The notes: a model not told the origin generated them from the sequence alone. A stretch of 7,397 nt of DNA from Clostridia bacterium (GCA_017519685.1 JAFWRV010000341.1:1-7397), one strand, 5' to 3'; shown: positions 1 through 6,137, numbered from the stretch's first letter. Program-made: numbers and translations.

Positions 1-25
1 CCTCCGAAAATATAAAATTGTAGAG

Positions 26-100
26 TGGCACCCCCTGCGGGAATCGAACCCACATCTAATCCTTAGGAGGGACTTATTCTATCCATTGAACTAAGGAGGC
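26..100 (-). tRNA. tRNA-Arg (anticodon CCT)
   Basis: Read on the minus strand, this 75-nt stretch folds as a complete tRNA. The acceptor stem is GCCTCCT/AGGGGGT with G-U pairs. The D-arm is GTTC/GAAT. The anticodon stem is AGTCC/GGATT around the loop CTCCTAA, which gives anticodon CCT for the Arg codon AGG. A 4-nt variable loop follows, then the T-arm GTGGG/CCCGC with loop TTCGATT, discriminator G and an encoded CCA. All arms pair and no intron is present. It has its own promoter upstream at 119-147 and is divergent from the pgk cluster. AGG is rare in this window, occurring only in the oxidoreductase gene, so this is likely a minor isoacceptor. Confidence 0.96.
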
Positions 101-118
101 ATATATGCTGTGTCGCTT

Positions 119-147
119 ATTTTATCAAATTCCTGTTGTAAAGTCAA
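119..147 (-). promoter_or_regulatory. Promoter of tRNA-Arg
   Basis: On the minus strand TTGACT (complement of 142-147) is followed after exactly 17 nt by TAAAAT (complement of 119-124). This is close to the vegetative sigma-A consensus. Transcription would start near position 112, about 12 nt before the mature tRNA 5' end. Consensus match, spacing and location agree. Confidence 0.8.
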
Positions 148-159
148 GATATAAAAATC

Positions 160-179
160 AACATATTGCACAATAAGTT
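160..179. repeat. Imperfect inverted repeat between divergent promoters
   Basis: The arms AACATATTG (160-168) and CAATAAGTT (171-179) pair at 8 of 9 positions around a 2-nt centre. The dyad lies between the tRNA promoter and the pgk promoter, where a regulator could bind. The region is AT-rich and a dyad of this quality could arise by chance. I do not recognise it as the site of a named regulator. Confidence 0.3.
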
Positions 180-204
180 CGTTAAAATTGCCGAAGAATA
201 TTAC

Positions 205-233
205 TTGATTTCAGTAAATATTTATAATATAAT
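205..233 (+). promoter_or_regulatory. Promoter of the pgk-tpiA(-gpmI) cluster
   Basis: TTGATT (205-210), a 17-nt spacer and a perfect TATAAT (228-233) form a strong sigma-A-type promoter. A second TATAAT at 223-228 has only a 12-nt spacer from the same -35 and is probably not used with it. The start site would be near 240, giving a leader of about 40 nt before pgk. No riboswitch-size leader and no obvious terminator-type attenuator lies between promoter and start codon. Confidence 0.8.
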
Positions 234-282
234 TACTACTTGGAAAAATAATTTTTAATCTATATCTGAAAGGAAGAAGCAA

Positions 283-1494
283 ATGAGTTTACTTAACAAA
301 AAAACCGTTGACGACATCAATTCCAAAGGAAAAAGAGTTCTTGTCCGCTGCGATTTCAATGTTCCTCTCAAGGACGGAATTATCACGGATGAAAACAGAA
401 TCAATGCCGCCATCCCCACCATCAAAAAACTGATGGCTGACGGAGCAAAGGTTATCCTCTGTTCACATCTCGGCAAGCCCAAGAACGGTCCCGAAGCTAA
501 ATTTTCACTTGCTCCCGTAGCAAAAAGACTTACTGAAAAACTCGGCAAGGAAGTAGTTTTTGCCGCTGATGACAACGTTGTAGGCGAGAATGCGAAAGCT
601 GCTGTTGCCGCTATGAAAGACGGCGATGTAGTTCTTCTTGAAAACACACGTTTCCGCCCCGAAGAAACCAAAAACGGCGAAGCGTTTTCAAAAGACCTCG
701 CAAGTCTTTGTGATATATATGTAAACGATGCGTTCGGCGCTGCTCACAGAGCGCACTGCTCAACAGTCGGCGTTACCGAATATGTCAGCGAAGCGGCTGT
801 CGGATACCTTATGGGCAAAGAGCTCAAGTATCTCGGCAACGCGGTTGAAAACCCCGCAAGACCCTTTGTTACCATTCTCGGCGGCGCAAAGGTTGCCGAC
901 AAGCTCAACGTTATCGACAATCTTCTCAACAAAGCCGACACGCTCATCATCGGCGGCGGAATGGCATACACATTTATCAAGGCAAAGGGCTATGAAATCG
1001 GAATTTCAATCTGCGACGACAGCAAGGTTGAATACTGCAAAGATATGCTCAAAAAGGCCCAGGACAAGGGAGTCAGAATCCTGCTTCCCATCGACACCGT
1101 TGTAGGTCCCGGCTTCCCCGACCCCATCGACGCTCCCATTGAAACCAAGGTTGTTGACTCAAGAGAAATCCCCGCCGACATGGAAGGCCTTGATATCGGC
1201 CCCGTCAGCGCAGAGAACTTCGCTCTTGAAATCAAGCACGCCAAGACCGTTGTATGGAACGGCCCCATGGGCGTATTTGAGAACCCCGTGCTCAACAAGG
1301 GCACACTCGCCGTGGCAAAAGCTCTTGCAGAGTCCGATGCTGTCACAATCATCGGCGGCGGCGACTCCGCGGCGGCTGTTAACCAGCTCGGCTTCGGCGA
1401 CAAGATGACACATATTTCAACCGGCGGCGGCGCTTCTCTCGAATTCCTTGAGGGCAAAGCTCTTCCCGGCATTGAAGCTGTTAACGATAAATAA
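283..1494 (+). CDS. pgk: Phosphoglycerate kinase
   Basis: A cytoplasmic glycolytic enzyme of 403 residues that interconverts 1,3-bisphosphoglycerate + ADP and 3-phosphoglycerate + ATP. All family signatures are visible in order: RCDFNVP at 22-28; substrate Arg39; SHLGKPK at 61-67, where the usual GRPK is [15 protein letters not shown] at 118-128 with Arg123; [11 protein letters not shown] at 148-158 with Arg156; GGAKVADK near 200; GPMGVFE at 327-333; and the nucleotide-binding GGGDS at 358-362. Length is normal for a bacterial Pgk. The start at 283 is supported by AAGGAAG about 7-12 nt upstream and by the N-terminal length. It is the first gene after the 205-233 promoter and is followed 17 nt later by tpiA. 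Codon use is strongly biased, as expected for a highly expressed gene, and no AGG arginine codon is used. Confidence 0.98.
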   Translation: MSLLNKKTVDDINSKGKRVLVRCDFNVPLKDGIITDENRINAAIPTIKKLMADGAKVILCSHLGKPKNGPEAKFSLAPVAKRLTEKLGKEVVFAADDNVVGENAKAAVAAMKDGDVVLLENTRFRPEETKNGEAFSKDLASLCDIYVNDAFGAAHRAHCSTVGVTEYVSEAAVGYLMGKELKYLGNAVENPARPFVTILGGAKVADKLNVIDNLLNKADTLIIGGGMAYTFIKAKGYEIGISICDDSKVEYCKDMLKKAQDKGVRILLPIDTVVGPGFPDPIDAPIETKVVDSREIPADMEGLDIGPVSAENFALEIKHAKTVVWNGPMGVFENPVLNKGTLAVAKALAESDAVTIIGGGDSAAAVNQLGFGDKMTHISTGGGASLEFLEGKALPGIEAVNDK

Positions 1495-1511
1495 TCAAAG
1501 GAGACAGAATA

Positions 1512-2279
1512 ATGGATAAATCACTGCGCAGACCTGTTATCGCAGGCAACTGGAAAATGAACAACACTCCCGATCAGACAAAAGCGCTTATCGAAGAAAT
1601 GAAACCTCTTGTAGCAAACGCGGACTGCGACGTAGTCCTCTGTGTTCCTTATATTGACCTGTATGCCGCTATGGAAGCAGCAAAGGGTTCAAACATCAAA
1701 ATCGGCGCCGAGAACTGCCACTGGGCTGAAAAAGGCGCTTTTACAGGCGAAGTTTCGGCAGAAATGCTCAAGGCGGCAGGCGTTCCCTATGTTATTATCG
1801 GCCACTCCGAAAGAAGACAGTATTTCGGTGAAACCGATGTCACCGTACGCAACCGCGTAAGAGCGGCTCTCAACGCCGGTCTCACCGTTATTCTCTGCGT
1901 AGGCGAGGTTCTCTCCGAAAGACAGCTCGGAATCACCAAACAGATAGTCTGCGCTCAGACGGAAATCGCCCTCGGCGGCGTTTCAGCGGACGAGCTCAAA
2001 AACATCATCATTGCCTACGAACCCGTATGGGCTATCGGTACAGGCGAAACAGCGACTCCGGAGCAGGCAAACGAAGTTTGCAAAATCATCCGCGAACTCA
2101 TCGCCCGCCTTTACGGCAAAGAGGAAGCGGACAGATTCGTTATCCAGTACGGCGGTTCAATGAATGACGGCAACGCGGCTGAGCTTCTTGCCCAGTATGA
2201 TGTTGACGGCGGTCTTATCGGCGGCGCTTCACTCAAGGCGGACAAATTTGCCGCTATCGTTTCTGCAGCAAGCAAATAA
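1512..2279 (+). CDS. tpiA: Triosephosphate isomerase
   Basis: A cytoplasmic (beta/alpha)8-barrel enzyme of 255 residues that interconverts dihydroxyacetone phosphate and glyceraldehyde 3-phosphate. The catalytic set is complete: Asn13 and Lys15 in AGNWKMN (11-17), the electrophile His98 in IGHSERR (96-102), and the catalytic base Glu170 in AYEPVWAIGTG, followed by the flexible lid loop. The phosphate-binding elements YGGSMN (213-218) and GGLIGGASL (233-241) are also present. Length is typical. The start is set by AAAGGAG at 1497-1503, 8 nt before the ATG. The 17-nt gap from pgk holds only this ribosome binding site, so the two genes share a transcript. A strong hairpin terminator follows the stop codon. 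Confidence 0.98.
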   Translation: MDKSLRRPVIAGNWKMNNTPDQTKALIEEMKPLVANADCDVVLCVPYIDLYAAMEAAKGSNIKIGAENCHWAEKGAFTGEVSAEMLKAAGVPYVIIGHSERRQYFGETDVTVRNRVRAALNAGLTVILCVGEVLSERQLGITKQIVCAQTEIALGGVSADELKNIIIAYEPVWAIGTGETATPEQANEVCKIIRELIARLYGKEEADRFVIQYGGSMNDGNAAELLAQYDVDGGLIGGASLKADKFAAIVSAASK

Positions 2280-2287
2280 ATCACTGC

Positions 2288-2318
2288 GCGGGTAAGCTCA
2301 ACTGCTTACCCGCTTTTT
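2288..2318 (+). terminator. Intrinsic terminator/attenuator between tpiA and gpmI
   Basis: A perfect 10-bp stem, GCGGGTAAGC (2288-2297) with GCTTACCCGC (2304-2313), closes a 6-nt loop and is followed directly by five T (2314-2318). This is a textbook intrinsic terminator 8 nt after the tpiA stop. The gpmI start is only 20 nt beyond the T-run and that gap is filled by its ribosome binding site. The hairpin probably acts as a partial terminator lowering gpmI expression relative to pgk-tpiA, unless gpmI has a promoter within tpiA. Confidence 0.88.
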
Positions 2319-2338
2319 AAGAAAGAAGGACTTAAATT

Positions 2339-3907
2339 ATGTCAGAAAAAGTTGTTCTCATTGTTATGGACGGCGTAGGATTTTCAAAAACAGGTCTCGG
2401 TGACGCCGTTACACTTGCAAATACACCCACTCTCGACAAGCTTCTCAAGGAGCGTCCGAACACGCGTCTCAAGGCGCACGGCGACGCTGTCGGCCTTCCC
2501 ACCGACGAAGATATGGGCAACAGCGAAGTCGGCCACAACGCTCTCGGCTGCGGTCAGATTTATTCTCAGGGCGCAAAGCTTGTCAATGAATCCATTCTTT
2601 CGGGAAAGATTTATGAATCGGACGCGTGGAAAGAGGTTGCTTCTAACTGCATTTCAAAAGGTAGCGCTCTTCATTTCATCGGGCTGCTCTCCGACGGCAA
2701 CGTTCATTCCAACATTTCCCATCTTTTCTCAATGCTTGAAAAGTCAAAGGAATGCGGTATAAAGTCAGTTCACGTTCACATCCTGCTTGACGGCAGAGAT
2801 GTTCCCGCCACCTCGGCGCTGACTTATGTTGACGCTCTCGAAGAAAAGCTTGCTTCCCTCAACGACGGCACTTTCAGCGCGGATATAGCGTCCGGCGGCG
2901 GAAGAATGAAAATCACGATGGACCGTTACCAGGCGGACTGGAATATGGTAAAACTCGGCTGGGACGCCCACGTCAGAGGACTCGGCAGACAGTTTGCGAG
3001 CGCAAAGGAAGCGATTGAAACCTACCGCAGCGAAATCGACGGAGTCATCGACCAGGATCTTCCCGCGTTTATAATAGCCAAAGACGGAAAACCCGTCGGA
3101 ACAATCAACGACGGCGACAGCGTTATTCTCTATAATTTCCGCGGTGACAGAGCGCTTGAGCTCAGCATGGCGTTTGACTACGATGATTTTGATAAATTTG
3201 ACAGAGGCCCGAAGCCCGACGTCGTTTACGCGGGTATGCTCCAGTATGACGGCGACCTCAAACTGCCGGCAAGATACCTCGTCAATCCTCCCGAAATCAA
3301 GGATACTCTTTCCGAGCTCCTAGTTTCTCACGGAATGACACAGTTTGCGGTCAGCGAAACCCAGAAATACGGCCATGTAACATATTTCTGGAACGGCAAC
3401 AGAAGCGGCAAATTCAGCGACGAGCTTGAAACTTTCATGGAAATCCCCTCAGACAATGTTTCTTTTGACGAGCGTCCCTGGATGAAGAGCGCGGAAATCA
3501 CAGACGCCGTTATAGACGCGATGAAATCCGGCAAATACGATTTTATCCGCTGCAACTATCCCAACGGCGATATGGTCGGTCACACAGGCAGTCTTGACGC
3601 GACAATCACAGCGGTCGCTTCCGTTGACCTCGGTATCGCGAGAGTCCTCAAGGTCGCGGATGAACTCGGAATTACGGTTCTCATCACAGCCGACCACGGC
3701 AACGCGGATGAAATGCTCGAGAAGAACAAGAAGGGCGAAGTCCAGGTAAGAACCGCCCACTCGCTCAACCCAGTTCCGTTCATCATTTATTCCGATAAAG
3801 AATACACAATCAAAGACGGAAAATACGGTCTCGCGAATGTCGCTCCGACAGTCGCAGCTCTTTTCGGTCTCAAACCGTTTGACTCCTGGGAAGAGTCAAT
3901 GATCTGA
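2339..3907 (+). CDS. gpmI: 2,3-bisphosphoglycerate-independent phosphoglycerate mutase
   Basis: A cytoplasmic, metal-dependent enzyme of 522 residues that interconverts 3- and 2-phosphoglycerate through a phosphoserine intermediate; it belongs to the alkaline phosphatase superfamily. Visible active-site residues are Asp11, the nucleophile Ser62 in MGNSEVGHN, His123, Arg153-Asp154, Arg189 and Arg196, Arg268 and Arg271 in FRGDR, Lys343, Asp411 and His415 in NGDMVGHTG, Asp452-His453 in ADHGN, and His474. They match the Geobacillus enzyme pattern with small offsets. Segments such as GGGRMKITMDRY (186-197), YAGMLQYDGDLKLP and FWNGNRSG are those I recall from plant and trypanosomatid iPGMs rather than from Bacillus or E. 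coli GpmI. The start is supported by AAGGA at 2326-2330, 8 nt before ATG. It completes a pgk-tpiA-gpmI cluster but sits behind a terminator. Confidence 0.97.
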   Translation: MSEKVVLIVMDGVGFSKTGLGDAVTLANTPTLDKLLKERPNTRLKAHGDAVGLPTDEDMGNSEVGHNALGCGQIYSQGAKLVNESILSGKIYESDAWKEVASNCISKGSALHFIGLLSDGNVHSNISHLFSMLEKSKECGIKSVHVHILLDGRDVPATSALTYVDALEEKLASLNDGTFSADIASGGGRMKITMDRYQADWNMVKLGWDAHVRGLGRQFASAKEAIETYRSEIDGVIDQDLPAFIIAKDGKPVGTINDGDSVILYNFRGDRALELSMAFDYDDFDKFDRGPKPDVVYAGMLQYDGDLKLPARYLVNPPEIKDTLSELLVSHGMTQFAVSETQKYGHVTYFWNGNRSGKFSDELETFMEIPSDNVSFDERPWMKSAEITDAVIDAMKSGKYDFIRCNYPNGDMVGHTGSLDATITAVASVDLGIARVLKVADELGITVLITADHGNADEMLEKNKKGEVQVRTAHSLNPVPFIIYSDKEYTIKDGKYGLANVAPTVAALFGLKPFDSWEESMI

Positions 3908-3933
3908 CACAGCGGTTAACTGCGTTCATTTTT
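3905..3933 (+). terminator. Weak candidate terminator after gpmI
   Basis: From the gpmI stop codon onward an imperfect hairpin can form: TGA/TCA, C/G and CAG/CTG pairs (3905-3928) with one mismatch and one bulge around a 7-nt loop, followed by five T (3929-3933). The stem is much weaker than the two other terminators in this window. It is a possibility because a new transcription unit seems to begin just downstream. Confidence 0.35.
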
Positions 3934-3972
3934 GCATATAGTGAAAATTTACAGATTATTTATAAATACCTA

Positions 3973-4001
3973 TTTCAATTCAGTTCATTATATGATAAAA
4001 T
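3973..4001 (+). promoter_or_regulatory. Candidate promoter of the secreted repeat protein gene
   Basis: TTTCAA (3973-3978), a 17-nt spacer and TAAAAT (3996-4001) give a plausible sigma-A-type promoter with a good -10 and a poor -35. The start would fall near 4008, giving a leader of about 48 nt. The 148-nt gap after gpmI is AT-rich and is the only sizeable non-coding gap before this gene, which favours a promoter here. The -10 is overlapped by an inverted repeat (3992-4007). Confidence 0.45.
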
Positions 4002-4007
4002 TATCAT
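3992..4007. repeat. Perfect 7-bp inverted repeat over the -10 region (possible operator)
   Basis: ATGATAA (3992-3998) and TTATCAT (4001-4007) are perfect inverted repeats around an AA centre and cover the proposed -10. The arms resemble the TGATAA/TTATCA arms of Fur-family boxes, whose known 7-1-7 form (TGATAAT-N-ATTATCA) has a centre one base longer. A repressor site here is inference. The AT-rich context makes a chance dyad possible. Confidence 0.35.
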
Positions 4008-4014
4008 TGATCAG

Positions 4015-4031
4015 TCCGCCGAAAAGGCGGA
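4015..4031 (+). promoter_or_regulatory. Hairpin in the 5' leader of the secreted protein gene
   Basis: TCCGCC (4015-4020) and GGCGGA (4026-4031) form a perfect 6-bp GC-rich stem with a GAAAA loop. It would lie close to the 5' end of the transcript from the candidate promoter and 10 nt before the GGAGG ribosome binding site. No T-run follows, so it is not a terminator. A role in protecting the 5' end of the mRNA is plausible but inferred. Confidence 0.5.
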
Positions 4032-4055
4032 TAAAACAAACGGAGGAATAATTTT

Positions 4056-5600
4056 ATGAAAAAAACCTTAACCGTTTCCAAAAAGATTTTAGCCGCTTTT
4101 CTTGCGACTCTCATGCTTTTCGGCAGTTTCGCGGTCGCCGCGTATGCTGAGGGTGAGGTTACAATTACAGCGACTCCCAGTATCGAAAAGAAAAACATCA
4201 CCGCTACCGTAACGGTTCCCGAGGGATATGCCGTTTCCGACGCGAAAATCTCACCCGAAGGTGAAGTCGCTCTCGGCACAACGATTACCTTCTACAACCT
4301 GACCCCCGGCAAAACATATACAATCACCGTTACCGCGAAGAAAGAGGGAGAAGCGGACCTCACCGGAACAAAATCCGTTGAACTGACAAAATCAAAGCAG
4401 GCGGCAATCGCGTCCTCTGATATTGAAGTTGTCGCTTCGTCAAAGACAATCAGAGTCGAAGGTCCCGACGGTGCGGAATACTCAATCACATCCGCCGCTT
4501 CCGGATACGTTGCCTCATCAAAGGGCAGCTACACATTCTCCGGTCTTACAGACGGAACAACCTATACAATCTACGCGAGAATGGCTGAAACCGATACATA
4601 TCTTGCGAGCGACCCCATTTCTGTCAGCGCAACTCCGAGAGAAACACAGGCAATGCCTTCAGCTGTTGTTCCCAACGATGACATTACCTCAACAAGCTTC
4701 TCCGTAAAGATTATCCCCAACGCCCAGTATTCAGTTGACGGCGGCGCGACCTGGCAGGATTCAAATGAATTCAAAAATCTTACTCCCGACACCGTTTACA
4801 ATGTCTGGGCAAGATTCAAGGCAACCGAGACCAAGAGCGCGAGCGAAATCAACAAGACTCTTGAAGTCAAGACACATAAGGCAAGCGCGGGTAAAGACGC
4901 GATCCCCGTTCAGATTGAAAACATCACAACCACAAAGATTGTACTCAAGAAGACCGAAGGTTACGAGTATTCAAAAGATAAAGGCGTAAACTGGCAGGAT
5001 TCCAACGAATTCACAAATCTTACCGCCGGCACAACCTATTATATGGTTCAGAGAGTTAAAGCCGATGCCGACGCCGAGGTTAACAAGTCCAGCGATATGA
5101 GAAGCGTCAGCACAAATACAGAAGAAGCGTTCCTTGACACAATAGATAAGGTTCCCGCTCCCAAACTCAAGGATGAAAAATTCTATGTTGGCGAGCACAA
5201 CACAATTATGGCTTACTCCAGAGCGAGAGAAACCGGCATTCCCCAGTGGGGCGATCTTCAGTATGTTCCCCTTTCCTATGAACTTACAACCGGCGGCACA
5301 ACTCTCGCATCGGGTTCTTTCTCATACGATGCCGCTTCCAAGTCATATCAGAGCGACGTAGTTCCTACCATTGACGGCAACTACATTATCAATATTATTT
5401 ATACCAAGAGCCGTTACGAAGGCATTGACAAGAAATATGTCGCTATCGGTCAGGAAGCAAAGAGTCTCAATGTTACTGCCGTTGAAAAGCCCAGCACCTT
5501 CCAGGTCATTTTCCAGGCGCTTATTAAATTCATAGGCACAACCCTTCCCCAGCTCATTATGAAAGGCCTTGACATGATCAGAAAAATGTCAAGCAATTAA
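4056..5600 (+). CDS. Secreted FN3/Ig-like repeat protein with amphipathic C-terminal tail
   Basis: A 514-residue exported protein of unknown function. Residues 1-31 form a Sec signal peptide: KK near the start, a hydrophobic core at 11-29, and cleavage expected after AYA31. About four beta-sandwich-type repeats follow. Each carries a conserved Leu-Thr segment and a Tyr: FYNLTPGKTY (79-88), FSGLTDGTTY (161-170), FKNLTPDTVY (from 239) and FTNLTAGTTY (from 319). The last two share YSxDxGxxWQDSNEF and are exactly 80 residues apart. Such repeats are common in clostridial surface proteins. Residues about 356-476 form a further domain I do not recognise. The last 34 residues contain two short amphipathic helices split by GTTLP. 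I see no LPxTG motif, SLH, choline-binding or dockerin module. GGAGG at 4042-4046 supports the start. Flanking promoter and terminator suggest a single-gene unit. Adhesion or envelope function is inference. Confidence 0.9.
   Translation: MKKTLTVSKKILAAFLATLMLFGSFAVAAYAEGEVTITATPSIEKKNITATVTVPEGYAVSDAKISPEGEVALGTTITFYNLTPGKTYTITVTAKKEGEADLTGTKSVELTKSKQAAIASSDIEVVASSKTIRVEGPDGAEYSITSAASGYVASSKGSYTFSGLTDGTTYTIYARMAETDTYLASDPISVSATPRETQAMPSAVVPNDDITSTSFSVKIIPNAQYSVDGGATWQDSNEFKNLTPDTVYNVWARFKATETKSASEINKTLEVKTHKASAGKDAIPVQIENITTTKIVLKKTEGYEYSKDKGVNWQDSNEFTNLTAGTTYYMVQRVKADADAEVNKSSDMRSVSTNTEEAFLDTIDKVPAPKLKDEKFYVGEHNTIMAYSRARETGIPQWGDLQYVPLSYELTTGGTTLASGSFSYDAASKSYQSDVVPTIDGNYIINIIYTKSRYEGIDKKYVAIGQEAKSLNVTAVEKPSTFQVIFQALIKFIGTTLPQLIMKGLDMIRKMSSN
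4674..5120 (+). repeat. Two tandem 240-bp repeat units inside the secreted protein gene
   Basis: Residues about 207-286 and 287-355 align with a constant offset of 80 residues. Examples are Tyr225/Tyr305, Trp233/Trp313, and WQDSNEF at 233-239 and 313-319. The DNA is also conserved: 4751-4783 and 4991-5023 match at 30 of 33 bases, exactly 240 bp apart, with the shared start CTGGCAGGATTC. This indicates duplication of one domain within the gene. Two further, more diverged units lie upstream at residues about 35-112 and 115-198. Confidence 0.8.
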
Positions 5601-5617
5601 AAATATTTAATCAGCTG

Positions 5618-5656
5618 CAGCCCGCTGCTCCTCCAGATTGCAGCGGGCTGTTTGTT
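5618..5656 (+). terminator. Strong intrinsic terminator after the secreted protein gene
   Basis: CAGCCCGCTGC (5618-5628) pairs perfectly over 11 bp with GCAGCGGGCTG (5640-5650) around an 11-nt loop, followed by TTTGTT. It begins 18 nt after the stop codon and ends transcription of the secreted protein gene. The next gene's ribosome binding site is only about 10 nt further on, so the downstream gene must rely on read-through or on a promoter overlapping the hairpin. Confidence 0.88.
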
Positions 5657-5666
5657 ATTCAATACC

Positions 5667-5672
5667 AAAGGA
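5667..5672 (+). promoter_or_regulatory. Ribosome binding site deciding the acetyltransferase start
   Basis: AAAGGA lies 9 nt before ATG 5682 and selects that start. The reading frame stays open upstream to a TTG at 5652, but that codon sits in the T-tract of the preceding terminator and has no ribosome binding site of its own. Confidence 0.7.
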
Positions 5673-5681
5673 AAAAACATT

Positions 5682-6122
5682 ATGTCAGCAATCAGAATGA
5701 TGATTGAAAGCGATAAAGACGAAGTGCTCAATATGATGCGGGTGTTCTATGCTTCTGAAGCGGTGGCGACAAACGGGTCGGATGAAATCTTTTTAAACGA
5801 CATAGAAAACTGTGTCGGCGACGATCCTTTCTCCGAAGGGTACGTCTTTCTCGATAAAGATACAATCACCGGATACGCGATGCTCGCAAAAAGTTTTTCG
5901 ACGGAATTCGGAAAGCACTGTATCTGGATTGAGGATCTGTATCTGAGACCGGAATACAGAAACCGCGGAACAGCCACAAAATTCTTCGCTTTTCTTGAGA
6001 TGAAATACGCCGGCTGTGTATTACGCCTTGAGGCGGAGAAAGAAAATGAGTCCGCTCTGCGCACTTATTTTAAAAATGGATTTGAGGAAATGCCATACAC
6101 GGAACTGATTAAATCCGTGTGA
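5682..6122 (+). CDS. GNAT-family N-acetyltransferase
   Basis: A 146-residue, single-domain, cytoplasmic protein expected to transfer an acetyl group from acetyl-CoA to an amine; the substrate is unknown. The GNAT core is visible. A strand IWIEDLYLRPEY (81-92) runs into the acetyl-CoA pyrophosphate loop RNRGTA (93-98), matching the R/Q-x-x-G-x-A pattern, followed by a helix. Next comes a strand VLRLEAEKEN and the motif-B segment ENESALRTYFKNGFEE (121-136), with the usual Asn, Tyr and GF. The N-terminus (IRMMIESDKDEVLNMM) is the normal first strand and helix. The oxidoreductase gene starts 15 nt after the stop. The arginine codon CGG appears here but not in the glycolytic genes. It could act on a protein, polyamine or amino sugar; the sequence does not decide. 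Confidence 0.88.
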   Translation: MSAIRMMIESDKDEVLNMMRVFYASEAVATNGSDEIFLNDIENCVGDDPFSEGYVFLDKDTITGYAMLAKSFSTEFGKHCIWIEDLYLRPEYRNRGTATKFFAFLEMKYAGCVLRLEAEKENESALRTYFKNGFEEMPYTELIKSV

Positions 6123-6137
6123 AATTGCGGTGATAAA

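Noticed and set aside
1..6. CCTCCG at the window edge, reading CGGAGG on the minus strand
   Set aside because: It could be a ribosome binding site of a minus-strand gene, or the 5' end of another tRNA, just outside the window. With nothing beyond it, no call can be supported.
223..228. First TATAAT in the pgk promoter region as the -10
   Set aside because: It is only 12 nt from the TTGATT box; the second TATAAT at 228-233 gives the ideal 17-nt spacing.
255..671. Long minus-strand open frames inside pgk, and similar ones at 990-1472, 3449-3760, 5747-6064 and 6360-6881
   Set aside because: They lie opposite strongly recognisable genes, lack ribosome binding sites and encode low-complexity Ser/Pro/Leu-rich protein typical of frames opposite GC-biased codons.
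728..1105. Plus-strand out-of-frame reading frames inside pgk and other genes (also 1139-1408, 2400-2762, 4423-4707, 4735-4989)
   Set aside because: They overlap the real genes completely in another frame and show no family motifs or start signals.
3908..3960. Possible Rex/redox-type operator (GGTTAACTGC and GTGAAAATTTAC) after gpmI
   Set aside because: Neither segment keeps the TTGTGA-type arms or symmetry expected of a Rex site.
5652..5681. Upstream TTG start for the acetyltransferase (ten extra residues)
   Set aside because: The TTG lies in the T-tract of the terminator without a ribosome binding site, while ATG 5682 has AAAGGA at 9 nt and begins just before the usual first GNAT strand.
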